From the NCBI GenBank assembly GCA_023897205.1, contig JAHWDD010000001.1, positions 2,294,001-2,358,000 of the forward strand: 64,000 nt of DNA, given 5' to 3'. The position numbers and the translations under genes are program-made. Of this stretch, positions 10,459 through 23,884 are shown piece by piece. The stretch comes from Exophiala sp. HKRS030. Taxonomy: Eukaryota > Ascomycota > Eurotiomycetes > Chaetothyriales > Herpotrichiellaceae. Numbering within the stretch: position 1 is the first letter of the stretch; the number at the start of each line of letters is the position of its first letter. The notes under the pieces were generated by a model. It was not told the DNA's origin and made no database searches. It saw only the letters and a program-made list of their open reading frames with translations.

Positions 10459-13400
10459 AGTCGACACAGACACGGGAACGAGTATGGAGATGTTCGAAGG
10501 CATGAGATAGCCCTGTGGGGCGGAAACGTGATCGAACCAGAGTTGGCGGCTGGCCTTACAACACTTTATTTTCCTTGTACAACGCCACCCAACAGGCATC
10601 AAGGTCAACACGAGTCCATGACCGCGGTGTTGACCTTTTTTGAATTGGGCTATTTTGTTGTTTTGAGTTTGAATGCATCTTGACATGATTTTGCGGCACG
10701 GGTTTGCAGTAACTACGCAATGGGGAAAGGGAGCGGTGGTATTTCAGAGGGCCGTCGGTTGTGCTGGGGCAGCGGTCAACGCCCCAAAGGGGAAACCCGG
10801 CAGGGGCTGGCTCCTTACGATTCCCCTTCCATCGCGCGGACGACAACTCCAAAAGATGTCATTTGAATGGGAACTAGCCGGACTTTCACCGTCGCTTGGT
10901 GCGCACTGCCCACCATGATTGATTCCTTTGCACAACAATTTCCAGGTTGGTCAATGATTGTATTTCTCTCCGCAGTGGCAAGCGTGTACAATTGTGGGTT
11001 CTGAGGAAACCTAAGGGTGGGGCGGGCCAAAAAGAGCAGAGGCTAGAGCATATACTGTAGTTGTACTAGTACCATCAGGCAGGGTGCCCGGTGCATGGCG
11101 TACCAGAACAGCGTTCTGGATTCCTTGGTATCTATATGACATTTTCTGAGATTATTATGGTCTATCAAATCGTATGTGGGTGTCCCCGGGACTAAATTCA
11201 CAGTGGTGAGGAATAGCGAGCCTGGGAGGGAGGCGGTTAGTGAATGGTGGGCGAAGACGCCTGTTCAAAGGTATTTCCCACTCGATTCAACGTGTCGATA
11301 ATTGCAGCAAAGTGATACAAGTAGCAACACGACGCACAAGGTGAGCGACTTCTGATTAGAGAATGTCTCCTTCTTCCACTCGCATTAGTCCTGCCTTCAT
11401 TCCGGTCATGGTTGTGTGGCTCGCCGAAACGATTCGCAAGGGCGTTTGGAAGCACTGAGGCGGGTGCCAATAGATGCAACGCTGGAGATGGTCGGCTACT
11501 ACTGATACTATCGGCGGCTTGCTTCCGCTTCCATTCTCCCTACTGTCCTGTGTAGACTGTACCTCTGGGCGATAGGGAATCAAGAGGATGGTTGACTAGT
11601 ATATCGTCGCCTGGATAGCAAGGAATGACGCTGGTCCAAGCCTCTTTGATGACATGACGTTGATCTTGCTACCCATTCTGACCCATTCTGACCCATCCAT
11701 GACATGCCTCTCCCCTACAGGATCGTCGACCAACCAACCGTTCGATAACCATCTAGGAAGACGACGCCTAAGTTTGAAATGGACGACTGATGCTAAGACG
11801 TCCGATGCAGCCCTCTGACAAACCATCGGTCGACTGACCTTGGTACGATATTCGCCATGGTTACTTTTGGGGGTAGGCTGGCAATCTGTCTACGCTGCCT
11901 CGATGATAGGCAGGATGGATCCCTATCACAGCCAAATGCCATTGCCGCAATTGGACTTCGACTACGAGAAATTCGCCTTGGATGGAAGTTCCAAATGGTC
12001 AGACCTGTGTGACGTCTGCCTTTGCCGGCCAGGCAGATCATTCCACCGATAGGTGATAGGTCACGGTGTCCCAGCAGATAGGCCACCCTCTCAGGATCCT
12101 TCTCAAGTCAGGAGTGCGAATCGTGGAATGGGAACCGTCGACGGTTGCAACCTCGAACAGACCCTTACTCCACACAGGGTCGTCATGGGTGTCTGGCGCA
12201 TGAACCGTTGTATTTTGTGCGCCCGTAGCGCTGACTTGGACGGGAGCTCTAGGTCCGGTGCCACACTGACGAACGGTCTGGATCGACGCTGTCCCGCCTG
12301 CTATACCGTATATCCATATCTACAACACGCGCAAGGGACCGAATGCACCGATGACGAGTTTTTGGCCCCTAGAGCCATTCTACGCGAACCCCACGAAGAT
12401 GCATATACATAAGTAATACTGCACCGCGTAAACCAACTAGTCTCGAACGAATTCGTATGTGACGAAGGGCGATTACCTAACGCGGCATAACTGGCCAGAA
12501 GTCGCCTCTTCATGAGCAGATTCGACCCTAGTAGCCGAGGAGGTCCCCGATCTTTGGACATGACAAGTGGACAACTGCCGAATTAGGAGATTTTCTGAGG
12601 CCTTGGTTGCAAACTGTCCTTACCACAGGCGAGCAGCGACCTTGGCAGATCATCAGAAGATTCGAGAAACCCAGGTTGCCGCGTGAACAATCTAATTCGA
12701 GATACAAACCTTGAGTGCAACGGACCGAACAGGGAGCCAGGGGCAGTATGGTGACAGCATCGACACGAAGTGGTAAAAAACCATGCGCGGCTGATTAATT
12801 GTTTGCTCTAATCGGGAACAAGGCTGAGTTCGCTGATTGGACGGTTTGGGAATGACCTTTTACCAAGTGCGGTTAGGGCGGGAAGAGGGAGCCAATAGAG
12901 GGGGAGAGAGGTGAGAAGTGAGCAAGAGGAAACCAGAATAGAACTGAGAGAGGTTGACATTTGATGCTCTAACCAGTGGAACTAACGCCTAAACCGACCT
13001 TGTTGTCGGGGAAATTCACACTGCTCCTGAGGCGCCTTAGGGTCGTCAGGTGCCTCCTATCAACACTAGAACCAAGTCTCTCTAAGCTGTCGTTTAGGCT
13101 CCAAGAGTGGAGGAGCAAGTACGGAGTATACGAAGCATTGAAATCTTTCTGAACTCTAACTCCCACGGTTAAACAACGCAGATCGTCCAATAGTCGTGAC
13201 TAAATCGAAGCAGATGCCCCACTTGGCTCCCGCCCATGTCTTGGCTGGTTACTAACGAAGATCTCAGAGTCTTTCATCATTGACCTACCACACCCAAGTA
13301 CAGAGTATTGTACCTCTCCATGAAAGACTTCCTTGCTCTCGAAATTGCTTCCAGGAGCATGGGTCTGCAAGTTTGCTGGGCCGCGACTTTACCGGAGCTT

Positions 13401-16400
13401 CATCTCGGCCCAAGATTTACAAAGCGAAACAGCCTTGCATCGACGACCAATAGACGCCCTGAAGCGTGCCCTCAGTCTTCAGCTGTGCACGCGGCTCGCA
13501 AGGTCCGCCCAAGTCACGAGACACATACACACACACCGCACAATCGCGGGGCAAGAGCCACCTTGTTGGTTGCATCGGACCTGCCTAATATGAGGAAGTG
13601 CACTCACCGTCTGGTTTGTTTCTTACAACCTCTTACAAGATCAGCGAACTTGAGGCCTCCAGTGTGCTAGCGACCTTGCCCATTCATCATGCCTTTCAAT
13701 TTCGTACATGTCGTACACCCAAGATCTGAAAGCCGGGCCTTGGTATCTTTTCGCCGAATCACTTGGCGTTCCATCTGGCATGGGACTACTTGCAACGCAT
13801 GGGAGCGTTGAGCACTGTCGAAACCCTCGAGACCCTCAACGGCTTGTCACTCTATCAATCGCAAGCCAGAGCCGGCCTTGCTTCTTTTCAAGTGAAATCC
13901 CGGTGTTGTTCGAGTCCTCATTCCACCTTCTCGGCAGACTTGATTAGGCAGACACCCTCTCGGACCATGATACCTATTCAGTTTGGCCCGGTTATCAACA
14001 CAGCTCTTCCCGGGCGATGCTTGACACCACTTTCCACCGCGACCTACATATCGGGAATTTACATCTCCCACCCTGGTTAGTCGTACTCGGGCATATTTCT
14101 GAGCTATTCATACGTATCTGCTCAACTGCCTTTGCGCTTTGAGCTGCACATATGCTGACTACTACGTTCGTGGCCGACGTTGGAAGACCCATTCCACTAG
14201 TCAGAAGCAGAAGTCGCACACACAGTCCATCGGTAATAGCTGCCGACTATGCTCTCCACTCTCCAGTTTGTTGATTCTCTGACGTACGACAGAGCTTTCT
14301 TGTGCCGCCTCAGACACTAGCTTGTTCTCAAGTCTGTCCCGGTCCTGCCTCTGACCATATTTTGGACCGCGATTTACAAGGAGCCATCCGGTTAATATCG
14401 TATATTACATGAAAACAACAGAGACCTTTTATGTCCTACGAATGAGGTATGACCTCGGTCATAGTCTTGCCTGCGGAGCACACGGCCCTTTCGGTCCCCA
14501 GCAACGGCCCTATCTTTTTCACCTTCAGTTATGCCCAAGTCTCCAGACATCCACTCATTCGCACCGAGGTCTTCTTGCTCACAAGTCCTCACCGTGATCT
14601 CCCTGGTTGTCTGATCATCCTCAAAGTGGTACTGAGAGATGATGTTGTATGAGTCATCTCGGTGTCATCTTGTCGCGGAATTTCATTTGTTGAAAACGTC
14701 CGAGAGTCGAATGCCTTTCACAGAGCCGACGAATGGTCCATCCACGTCTTCTTTAAGCATCAGTTAGATGCCTTGTCCCGAAACTCAACTTCACATGTGG
14801 TGCACAATGCCTGAGGTCGCTGTGGGGCTGACTACAAGACGGCGGATTTAAGCCGGGTACCAACGTATAAGGGCGATTAGTCTCTGCACAAGATGATAGC
14901 CCCATGTCAAGTCGGTCTTGAAACAGTCAAGCGTAAGCTTACATATGCATTTCGTTTTCTCAGAGCAATGCTGACCTCATTCATCCACGCGCAATTGCTA
15001 GCAGGGGCACAGGCAACGGCTCAACTTTGTGGCGTTGTCTCCGTCATCCACTTTACTCAAGCAAGCTTTGATGCTGTCTTGGCGAAACAGAGTAATTGCA
15101 AAACAGTAGAACGCCTTGTTCACAATACTGGAGTCCACTTCACTGGCATTGGTCTCGCATGATACACACTAAGTTTTGTCCTATCGTAACAAGGCCGAGA
15201 CTCTTTCTTCCCGTGGGTCAAGTTGGAGGTTCATTCTGCACATTACCAATGACAGTCATGAAGACAATCCTTTCTGGGTCGGGCACATGCTAGTCCGCGT
15301 CCAGGTCGATTTTTTATCTCATCTCGTCCAGACAATCATATCCAAAAGCTAGAGTCGGAGGCATCCCGTTCCAGTCAAGTGTCTCAGTCGTCCAATTCGA
15401 CCCGATGCAAGGTATGCCTGCCGCGTCGGGACTTGAAACCGGCGCCACCAGTTGCAGGATATGGTGCAGACCCTCATGCGGTCCCACATCAATGCAACAG
15501 GCTTTGCAACTGCCGAGAAACTACAGCTTGCAAGCATGGACAGTTCAAACGTGGACTTCTTGTTGCTTGTTCAAGGACTTGAACCTAGTATCTGATGCCT
15601 TGAGTATTACGCCACGAAGCATTCGCGGATGTACAGATAAAGAAGGGACTTCTCGGTACTTGTTCCGCATTGACATGGACACTGCGACCCTTGTCTGCCT
15701 ACGTGAAAACCACTACTGTTCCGGGTACTCATCATGACTGGTACATCGAGTGCATTCTATTACCTTAGTTCGGGCTTGCATCCCGAAGACGAGTCAGCAT
15801 GTCTATACCATTCGTGCCTTCAGGCCGAGTCAGCAACACAGGTGCTTTGCAAGTAGTTGTTGAGCCTTCATCTTACATCAACCACAGCCCAATGGATTCA
15901 TGAAGCCGGACCATGTGACCTCAATTATTGAAACTGTCATTACAAAAGAGCATGCATACTGAGCAGTCGAAATCTTGATAGCCTACGCTCGCCAGAAGGA
16001 CAAACCTCGCACCGAGAGTGACCTTAGCGTGGTCGCCCTGCAATTGTATAGCACAGCGCTATCTAAGAAATCTCCACTTACGAAACTATCAGCATCTCAA
16101 CTTTCCCGAGGCATAGGCATCCCCCATCCCCACACAGCGTTAATGAGGGGTGTTTGTATGAGCTCATGAGAACCTATGCGACCGTTGTCCAGTTTCACTT
16201 TGCTTCCTTCGAGCACAATGGGAACGGGGCGAAGGGCCCAGAGGAAAGTCACTGACTTCATTTTACAAACTCGGCCTTGCTAGCCGTAACGATAATACAT
16301 TTTCGCAAAAGGCTGACAAAGGTGCTGGTCATTCACTTCGCTACGGCCTAGTTAGTGCACCTGCGGTTAGCTTCGAAGGATCCTGTGGAAAACGGGAGAA

Positions 16401-19400
16401 AGAGTCTGCTAGTCGAGTCATGCTTGACAACTTCCTGATATTGGACCGAAGTCACTTCCTCCGGCGTTGAAGGCCCCTCGCAACTTGGTTATGCAAGATT
16501 TGATGAGCATCACAGAGCATGCAGGCAGATTCGGTTAATTTTACAAAGGTGGAATTAGGTCAGCCTTTTCCTCGGTAAGCTTGAGGGCAGTTTGATAATC
16601 AAGCAAAAGAACAGGCGACATTCTCGACTTCAAATGCCAACAAGGTCAGAAGCTTATTACACGATGTGTGCACCACCGTTGCATATCCCTCCAGAATGTG
16701 AGCAATACATCTGTTGAATTGGCCGGAGAGTGTATCGTACCCCTTGATTTGTGGTACGCCACTGATAGACAGTATTTCTGCTTCGATCGCGGCAAATTTG
16801 TGACTTTCTCTTGGGCTGAGTTCAGTTATCGATGATCTGCATCGTGTGGGTACTGGTTCTTGTCAGCGGCTGTGCTGAAGCAGACGCTAACACGATAACT
16901 TATCCGCAACGCTAGTCGACATCAAATACCTGATCGTGCTCTGCCGCTAGGACGTTGGTTCTCTTCATTTCGTTCTCCGGTCCCTCACTCAGCTGAGGAA
17001 CAGACGTTTCCTAGAATGCTCGATAATCAATCCTGCACGGTCCACGGCAATAACACACATGTCTCCTTACATTTCTTCCGTTGCCTTTGGAAGCGGCAAG
17101 ATGCTGACAAGACCTTGCCTACCCGACCCGTCGCCATGTTTGATGACGGATAGGCAAAAGCTCATGAACAAAAGCACCAGAGAATGTCTCACGGGCGGGC
17201 CATCGCAATTCCAGCTAAGAGCTCAATTACCCTATGTCTTTAGAAATTCTTGAGAGGGTTATGCTTGTCGTCCACTCGAAGATGAATGGCGGAACCAGAG
17301 CTATTTGAGACAGAGGCTGTGGTCAGATAAGGTCAGAATAAACTCTAGCCAGAAAGCAAATTTGGGTTAGGATTGCTTTGTCACTTAGGAGGGTGGCATT
17401 GTACCCGGGGAAGGCATCGATTTGCTCTCGAAGCGAAGCTTTACCACATTGGTTACACGCTCTCCTGTTGACTGCTCATCTGCGGCTGCAGCAATACCGC
17501 TTTTGGTACGCAACAAGCGGCCATCATGCTGGCCTCGACCGTTTGTCGCATTCTCCACTTTCAGGTACAATGTATCCCTTGAAGCCCAGGTATGACTAAG
17601 CTTCATAAGCAATCATTCGGATCGCATCTTCTTGCGGCCCTGGCTAATGCGGCATCATTCTAGAATCTCCTGTTCGACTCGGACTCTGCAGTGGTCTCGC
17701 GACAGGGATACCCGACTCGGGGATTCTGATTCCGTCTACTTACTAGAATTTCCACAGATATGACATAACCCACTTCACATAACGATATGTGCGTCCACAG
17801 AAAAAGTCATTCTCCATGCATCAGCACAAACCGAATTGTCATGTCCGTTACTCTATACAAACTAACTCCTGTATGTCATGAACCACCTGGAAGTAAGTAC
17901 ACCGAAGATGACCCGGAGTTCGACACAGCTGTGCTGTAACACTCTCTCCCAAGTAGTGCCCAGGTCGCCATATTTGGTACAACTCCCATATCGAAATCAG
18001 ATCGAGGCACGGACAGATACTATCACGGGCTCAATCAAGCCAGACCGACGTGGTCCACTATTTTTTCACCCTCACGATAGGGTGTACAGCGCCAAGATCG
18101 ACTTCTTATGAGCAAGTAAAACGTCGGGATTTGCGACCTGGGAAGGCTGGAAGAAGGCTATCTATGTGACGGCCGACGTTTGGCCTTATGTAGCCATGCT
18201 TAGGCAGCATTCAATTCCAGAGTCTATATGCTAACATCGGTAAGTGATCATCACAGTCGATTGGGAATACGCACAGCAGTTGTGATAATGTGAGCATGGC
18301 AGAAACTCCTTCAATCAAGGAAAGTTCACCCATCCTTGCCAATGGAGGTGAGGATGCCACAGTGACATGAGACAGGGTTGTGTGCTGGCAATCCGCCAAT
18401 GCATGAGAAACAGCATCCGAACCAACATCCAGAGTTGATCCAGGTTTCTTACCCTTCTATTCAATACCTACTGCCTCAAGACTGATACCCATATTCGCCT
18501 ACTTCCTTTTCCGTACTCGTGCAATAGTTCGCAAAATTATTAGTCGGCGTTTGCCACTAAAAAGAAAACGAAGAGATACTGTGGCATGTATGAGCCTATT
18601 CGTGAGACACGTTCGGGTTTCCCAGAGAAAAACGGTATGTTGGTCGCATTCTCCAAACCCAGATCTACACTCGGTCAAGGAAACACAAGGTAAGCCCCCT
18701 CCGCGCTGCCCTTCCCCTCGGAGGTACCGTATTGCAATCACAATCATTACAACAAACCACACTCGACGCTGCTCGACCAGGTTGGCGTGGGAAGGCCCAT
18801 CAGTGGAGAAACAAGAATGCATAATATGCGGCAGGACTGAACCGCGGACAACCATGGAGGATGAGCCCTCTATCATCAGCGACGTTGATCAACTACCGTT
18901 CCGGCGATTGGGACAATTCTCAGTCTCCGATGCCGTTCGGTGATGGGCTGTGGCTGATTGTTCCTTGGATCGATTCGGTGATGTAGGTTTTTGCTTGATA
19001 CTCCTCACAGCTGGTGTCCTGATGTCTGGACGCAATGAGTCTTGCAAGTGTAGAATTCATCTCACATGTGGGTTACATATACAACTTCATGTGAGGCCAT
19101 GATATCAAACAATCCTCGATTCACAATTTGCGATATCTCACAAAGACTTGTACTCAGGATACGAGCTTTCTTTCTATGTTCAGATATGAGTGATTGTGCG
19201 GTGTGGCAGTACAGTTGTGTATCCTGCTACGCACCTGGAGCTTTTGCATCCTCGATTTTGATCTGATGTGTCAAGCTAGTGATGACCAACCATACGCCAT
19301 ACATATGCGAGATCTGCTTATCGATGTATGAAGTCGACAAGGAGCCCGGACACTTTCAGCTCCATCGAATCAATCGAAAATCAATTCGATTTCCCCCGGA

Positions 19401-20031
19401 CAGCAAACTATCACTTGTCCCGTTTCGTTGAAATTACTATCCGGCAGAATCCAGCTGCCTGCGAAACTCCAGATCTACATAGCCTGTTCGTACCTCACGT
19501 ATTCAACCAAAGCTAGCATGAGATATCTCACAAACTAGATGTTGAAGGAATTTCTGTTGTCAACACGACAGGTAGCTGACCAACACTCGTACAAGATACT
19601 GAGAAGACACCACTCAAATCACACGGTACAACGATAGTGCAGTTCATTACCTAATGAGTCTTCGGCGATGAAGAGCGGGTTCGGATTTATGACCAGATCG
19701 ATACGCTCGGACACGTCTCAACTTTGCTGGCTGCAAATTTCGAAGACATCGAATTGTATCAGTCAAACAGTCAATCAGTCGCTGGAGCGCTCGGTAGGAT
19801 TCGGTACTGCTTTCAACTATCCGCCCCGTGAGCTGAAGATCCATGACATTGAGGTTTTGGAGCGATTCTGGGAGTAGTGCCACAGTATACCTTTCAACAA
19901 GCCTAGTTCAGTCTCGAATGGGCTGACGTTTGCTCAAGGGAGTCCGAACTTTGCTTTGGCACCATGATATCTGTCACAGCATGATGCTGTTCTGTTTATG
20001 GCTGGCGAAATCGCAAGATATAGCGGTCGTA
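10459..20031. other. Gene desert of about 9.6 kb
   Basis: No open frame here exceeds about 130 codons and none shows a recognisable domain. I could not assemble a spliced model. The sequence is not visibly AT-rich and keeps many CG dinucleotides, so heavy repeat-induced point mutation is not obvious by eye. Small local features are a short tandem repeat at 11671-11695 and one TACGGAGTA motif at 13120-13128. Possible contents are decayed genes, long non-coding RNAs or regulatory DNA; the sequence alone does not decide. Confidence 0.5.
11671..11695. repeat. Short tandem repeat, unit acccattctg
   Basis: The 10-base unit acccattctg occurs twice in direct succession, followed by a partial third copy. 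It lies in non-coding DNA. No function is implied. Confidence 0.7.
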
Positions 20032-21228
20032 TCAAGTTTTCGGCCCGGTGATTCGGTTTGCGACTGTTTTGACAGCTGATTCCTCTCTACTGAGAATCCA
20101 CATGAAGAGCATCTGAATGACAAACGCATATATGGCCAGGAAGTAAGTGCGCTGGTTCTTCTTGGTTCTGGCGGTTGTATAGGATTGGCCATTTCTGGTG
20201 ATTGCGGATGGATCGTTGGAGCTGTCGGGAAGAAGAACATATTTCAAAGACCGAAGCTGGGTATGAACGTCAGATACTTGAAGTGGTAGAGATGCTGAAT
20301 GAAGACTTACCAGAAAAAAGGCATTGGCATACCAGGTATAGAGGAAGAGAGTCCATCCAGCCCAATTGTTGGTACCTTTGCCTCCTGTCAACAGTTCGCT
20401 GAGGAACAGCGTTACAATGACACCAACAAACTTGTAGCCGGAGTACGCAACGAGGTCAAGGAGCTGGGAATCGTTGGTAATGGCCAGAAAATACATCGCA
20501 ATTTTGATGATGACAATTTCAACGGCGATGACGGCCACAGCAGTGCTCGTGATACTGCCGAGAAGTTCAGGATGAAAAGACCCACGTATACCTGCCAGGA
20601 CCGTGGAGAGAAGAATATAAGTGATGAGAGCCATGATGGGGATATACATATCGGGCGAATTGAGATCATCGCGGGGCGGGAGGTAGTTGAAAGAATACGA
20701 TTGCTGAGCTATGTTGCCATCCGAGTTGGTAGACGAGGTCGTCATTCGAGACTGTTGCCTAGTCCAGGGCTTGTGCCTCCAAGGGAACAAGACCATGAGA
20801 AGTTTCCTCACGACATAAGAGTTGGAAACATTGAAGTAGTGTTTGAGGGCAGACACGGAAACGTATCGATTTATCTGCAACACAAAAATGTCAGCCTTTG
20901 TTTCAGCGACTGCATTCAGAGTCTTGAACTCGTCTTTTCATACATTCTGCTCCATATACTGCTGACCAGCGTCAAATGCGTGTTTTCCAACCTGGAAGCC
21001 CATTTGGGCAGTGGGATCATTGATGAAGCCAAAACCCTGGCCACCAGCGGTGCCAGGTTGGGAGTGCTGAGGATACGGGTTGCCATAACTGTTGACCTGA
21101 GGCTGAGAACCTTGCTGAGAAACTGGAGGAGGTGGAGATCTCATCATGGGGACTTGTGAGATGTGCTGTGGTCGGGGATGAAATAATTCGGGGGATTTCT
21201 GAGGCGGAGCGAATGGTTGTCGCTGCAT
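20032..21228 (-). CDS. yif1: Yif1, Golgi membrane protein of ER-Golgi transport
   Basis: Three exons: 21228-20944, 20874-20311 and 20256-20032, 357 residues. Intron 1 (69 nt) has GTATGA and TTGCAG; intron 2 (54 nt) has GTAAGT and CCCAG. The N-terminal third is P/Q/G-rich. The YIF1 family signature follows: NDPTAQMGFQVGKHAFDAGQ, then RYVSVSALKHYFNVSNSYVV, KLLMVLFPWRHKPW, and after several hydrophobic segments LRSLKYVLLPD. The C-terminal half has about five membrane-spanning stretches. Yif1 forms a complex with Yip1 and Yos1 and binds Ypt GTPases; it is needed for COPII vesicle fusion with the Golgi. Removing intron 2 restores the family spacing (NAFFL-LRSLKYV). Divergent from SRP101 across 532 bp. 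Confidence 0.95.
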
Positions 21229-21760
21229 GTTTGCGAGCTGTGTTGAAGAATAAGAAGTAGAGATTGTCGAGAGCCTGCAAGGATGATGTTCTTTTGATCG
21301 AGACCAGATATCAGGTAATTGTTGTGGTGGTGGAGCAGCGTAGGCAGACAGAGAGTTTGTAAGTAGTCGACGTGGTCTAATTGATACTGGAGCCGCAGTT
21401 GGAGTTGCAGTCGCAGTCAGTGGCAGTTGCGGTCACCAGTAAATTCAGATGACAGTCGTTCCTGCCCATTGCGGAGTTTGAGAATTGCCAAGACAAACCC
21501 AGCCCGCCACAGTGGCTGGTGGTGTTTCTGCGGCTACCTACATAGGTAGTCTTCAGTGTTGGTCCCTGGAGTTCGACGCCGATGCGCCCCTCGCCGCCGC
21601 CCGGACACACGAACGAACGTCACTGCCCACCAAGTTCAGCGTACCATAGTCACACAACGCTGGTGAGCACTTCTCAACCTCAGTCGGACCCTCGACAATT
21701 TGCCATATCAATATCGTCCCTCCTCTCTGTTCCCTTCTCCACCCTTCCGCAGGCGACAAA
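21229..21760. promoter_or_regulatory. Bidirectional region between YIF1 and SRP101
   Basis: 532 bases between two divergent ATGs. It contains an imperfect CAGT/GCAG-rich stretch near 21390-21435 and a pyrimidine-rich leader (21690-21750) before SRP101. No specific factor site can be claimed. Confidence 0.45.
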
Positions 21761-23728
21761 ATGTTGGACGCCTTTGAGATTCTCACTACCTCCGGCGTAG
21801 TGCTATGGTCACGCTCAACCTCTAGTATTGGGCCTGCTGCCGTCAACAGTTTGATCAATGATGTTTTTATCGAAGAAAGGATTCGCCCTACAGTCGTCGC
21901 ATCTGGTAAACCAACATATAAGCATGAGAAATATACCTTGAAGTACACCCTAGTGAAAGATTTGGGCCTCATCTTCGTTGCAGTCTACCAGTCACTTTTG
22001 CACCTTACTTGGGTTGACAAATTACTTGAGGACATCAAGACTATTTTCGTCGAGGTATATAGGGGCCAGCTGGAAGAACTTGACTACCAAAGTCTGAGAT
22101 ATCCTTTCGACAAGTACTTCGATGAGGAATTGCGCAGACTCGACCAATCAACCGGTGGCGCAGTCACACAGGCTCCTCGAGTCCACATTCAAGAGGAGAA
22201 GAAAGTCAGTGTAGAAGACGGAGATACGGGTGGACCTCCACCGCCAGACCAACCTCAGCTGCTAAAGGCCCAGCCACGAGCTGTGCCTATCGTTAATGGC
22301 GACTCACTCCAGAACACTCCAGTTCAGTCTCCCGACACTTCCCGTCCAACTACCCCATTGCCAGGAATTGCGAATCACCTATTGACTGAAAAGTCTCGTC
22401 CTGGAAGTCGAGGATCTCGGCGAGCCAGAAAAGCCGCCCACGTTGTCTCCGCCAACGCTTCCTCTGGTGATGAAGCTAGGAGGCCCATAACACCAAAGTC
22501 GAGTACCAAGAAGGGTCGAGTTTGGGGTCCAGATGGCGTCGCTGATGAAGCAGACGATGACACAACCTTGGATTATTCCGCTGTTGATTCCGACGCACCT
22601 GGAGAGAATGGTGTCAGATCCCCTCCACCTGAAGTCATTCGTCCTGAAACGTGGGGAACCAAGAACAAGCAAGGGCAATTTGTCCTCAAGGATCTCGACG
22701 ATGAAGTGACCAAAATCTTGAACTCTGCTGATTCAGACAAGAATGAGACTAATGGAAGCCGGAACTCGAGATTTGGTGCCTTGTCAGGCTATTTCCGGAA
22801 TATTGTCGGAGGGAAAACCATCACTAAACAAGACTTGGAATCCCCATTGAAATCAATGGAAGAACACCTAATCAACAAGAACGTCGCTCGAGATGCTGCA
22901 ATTCGAATGTGTCAAGGTGTTGAGGCAGAGATGGTGGGTAAGAAGACTGGTGCTTTTGAGAGTCTCGATGCAGCCCTGAAGCCAGCTCTCGAAAATTCTC
23001 TGCGGAAGATCCTCACACCTCGATCTTCGCTCGATTTACTGCAGCAGATCGAATCAGTCGCCAATCCCTCTGGTTCTAGAGCACAGCCTCGGCCATTTGT
23101 TGTCACGATCCTTGGTGTTAATGGTGTTGGAAAGTCTACTAATCTTTCAAAATTGTGTTACTTCCTGCTTCAAAATAATTATCGGGTCTTGATTGCGGCA
23201 GGTGATACCTTCAGATCCGGCGCTGTGGAGCAGCTTAATGTACACGTTCGCAACCTGAAGGAGCTCACAAAGAGAGAAAACCTTGGAGCAGTCAATATCT
23301 ACGAACGCGGGTATGGTAAGGATGCTGCCAATATAGCCAAAGATGCGGTGGCTTTCGCAGCAGCCAACGACTATCAGGTCGTGCTGATTGATACGGCTGG
23401 TCGAGCTCACACCAACACTCAGCTCATGGCATCACTTGAGAAGCTGGTAGATTTTGCTAAGCCAGATCTCATCCTACAGGTGGCGGAAGCATTGGTTGGG
23501 AACGATTCTGTGGGCCAGGCCCAAAATTTCACAAAGGCTTTGGGAAAAAACCGAAAACTGGATGGATTCATCGTGTCCAAAATTGACACCGTAGGCTCGG
23601 GTATCGGCACTATGATCAGCTTAGTACATGCTACTTCGGTGCCCGTGCAATTCATCGGCATTGGCCAACATTATGGCGATTTGCGCCAATTGTCAGTGCC
23701 ATGGGCAGTCAATATGCTGATGAGCTGA
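21761..23728 (+). CDS. srp101: Signal recognition particle receptor alpha subunit (SR-alpha)
   Basis: Intron-less, 655 residues, close to the usual length. The N-terminal SRX domain (about residues 1-125, MLDAFEILTTSGVVLWS) binds SR-beta. A charged, disordered linker follows (about 130-330; includes RRARKAAH). The C-terminal NG domain begins near 340 with a helical bundle and carries the SRP-type GTPase motifs: GVNGVGKST at about residue 452, DTFRSGAVEQL, DTAGR, and SKIDTVGSGIGTM. The protein docks the SRP-ribosome complex at the ER translocon by forming a GTPase heterodimer with SRP54. In the G4 motif, the form SKID replaces the more common TKxD/SKCD, still with the guanine-binding Asp. A (ATG)n run lies in the 3' region near 23838. 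Confidence 0.97.
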   Translation: MLDAFEILTTSGVVLWSRSTSSIGPAAVNSLINDVFIEERIRPTVVASGKPTYKHEKYTLKYTLVKDLGLIFVAVYQSLLHLTWVDKLLEDIKTIFVEVYRGQLEELDYQSLRYPFDKYFDEELRRLDQSTGGAVTQAPRVHIQEEKKVSVEDGDTGGPPPPDQPQLLKAQPRAVPIVNGDSLQNTPVQSPDTSRPTTPLPGIANHLLTEKSRPGSRGSRRARKAAHVVSANASSGDEARRPITPKSSTKKGRVWGPDGVADEADDDTTLDYSAVDSDAPGENGVRSPPPEVIRPETWGTKNKQGQFVLKDLDDEVTKILNSADSDKNETNGSRNSRFGALSGYFRNIVGGKTITKQDLESPLKSMEEHLINKNVARDAAIRMCQGVEAEMVGKKTGAFESLDAALKPALENSLRKILTPRSSLDLLQQIESVANPSGSRAQPRPFVVTILGVNGVGKSTNLSKLCYFLLQNNYRVLIAAGDTFRSGAVEQLNVHVRNLKELTKRENLGAVNIYERGYGKDAANIAKDAVAFAAANDYQVVLIDTAGRAHTNTQLMASLEKLVDFAKPDLILQVAEALVGNDSVGQAQNFTKALGKNRKLDGFIVSKIDTVGSGIGTMISLVHATSVPVQFIGIGQHYGDLRQLSVPWAVNMLMS

Positions 23729-23884
23729 AGTGCAGGTCTTGTGGCTAGCCATAAGTGAGTACCGATCGTAGAAAACTTGAGGTTGCTTCGCTCTTGGAGT
23801 CTTTCCTGGCCTTGCTGCTCTCTCTACTTTTGAACAAATGATGATGATGATAAAGATGAATCAATGATGTTATGACCTTTCTAT

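Noticed and set aside
10491..10530. tRNA T-arm-like GGTTCGATC on the minus strand
   Set aside because: The flanking bases do not form the stem and no cloverleaf can be drawn.
13308..14080. Several overlapping frames of 75-120 codons in the desert
   Set aside because: They have no motifs, no splice support and unrelated frames; chance is sufficient.
20299..21159. 286-codon plus-strand frame
   Set aside because: It is antisense to the well supported YIF1 exons and shows no family motif.
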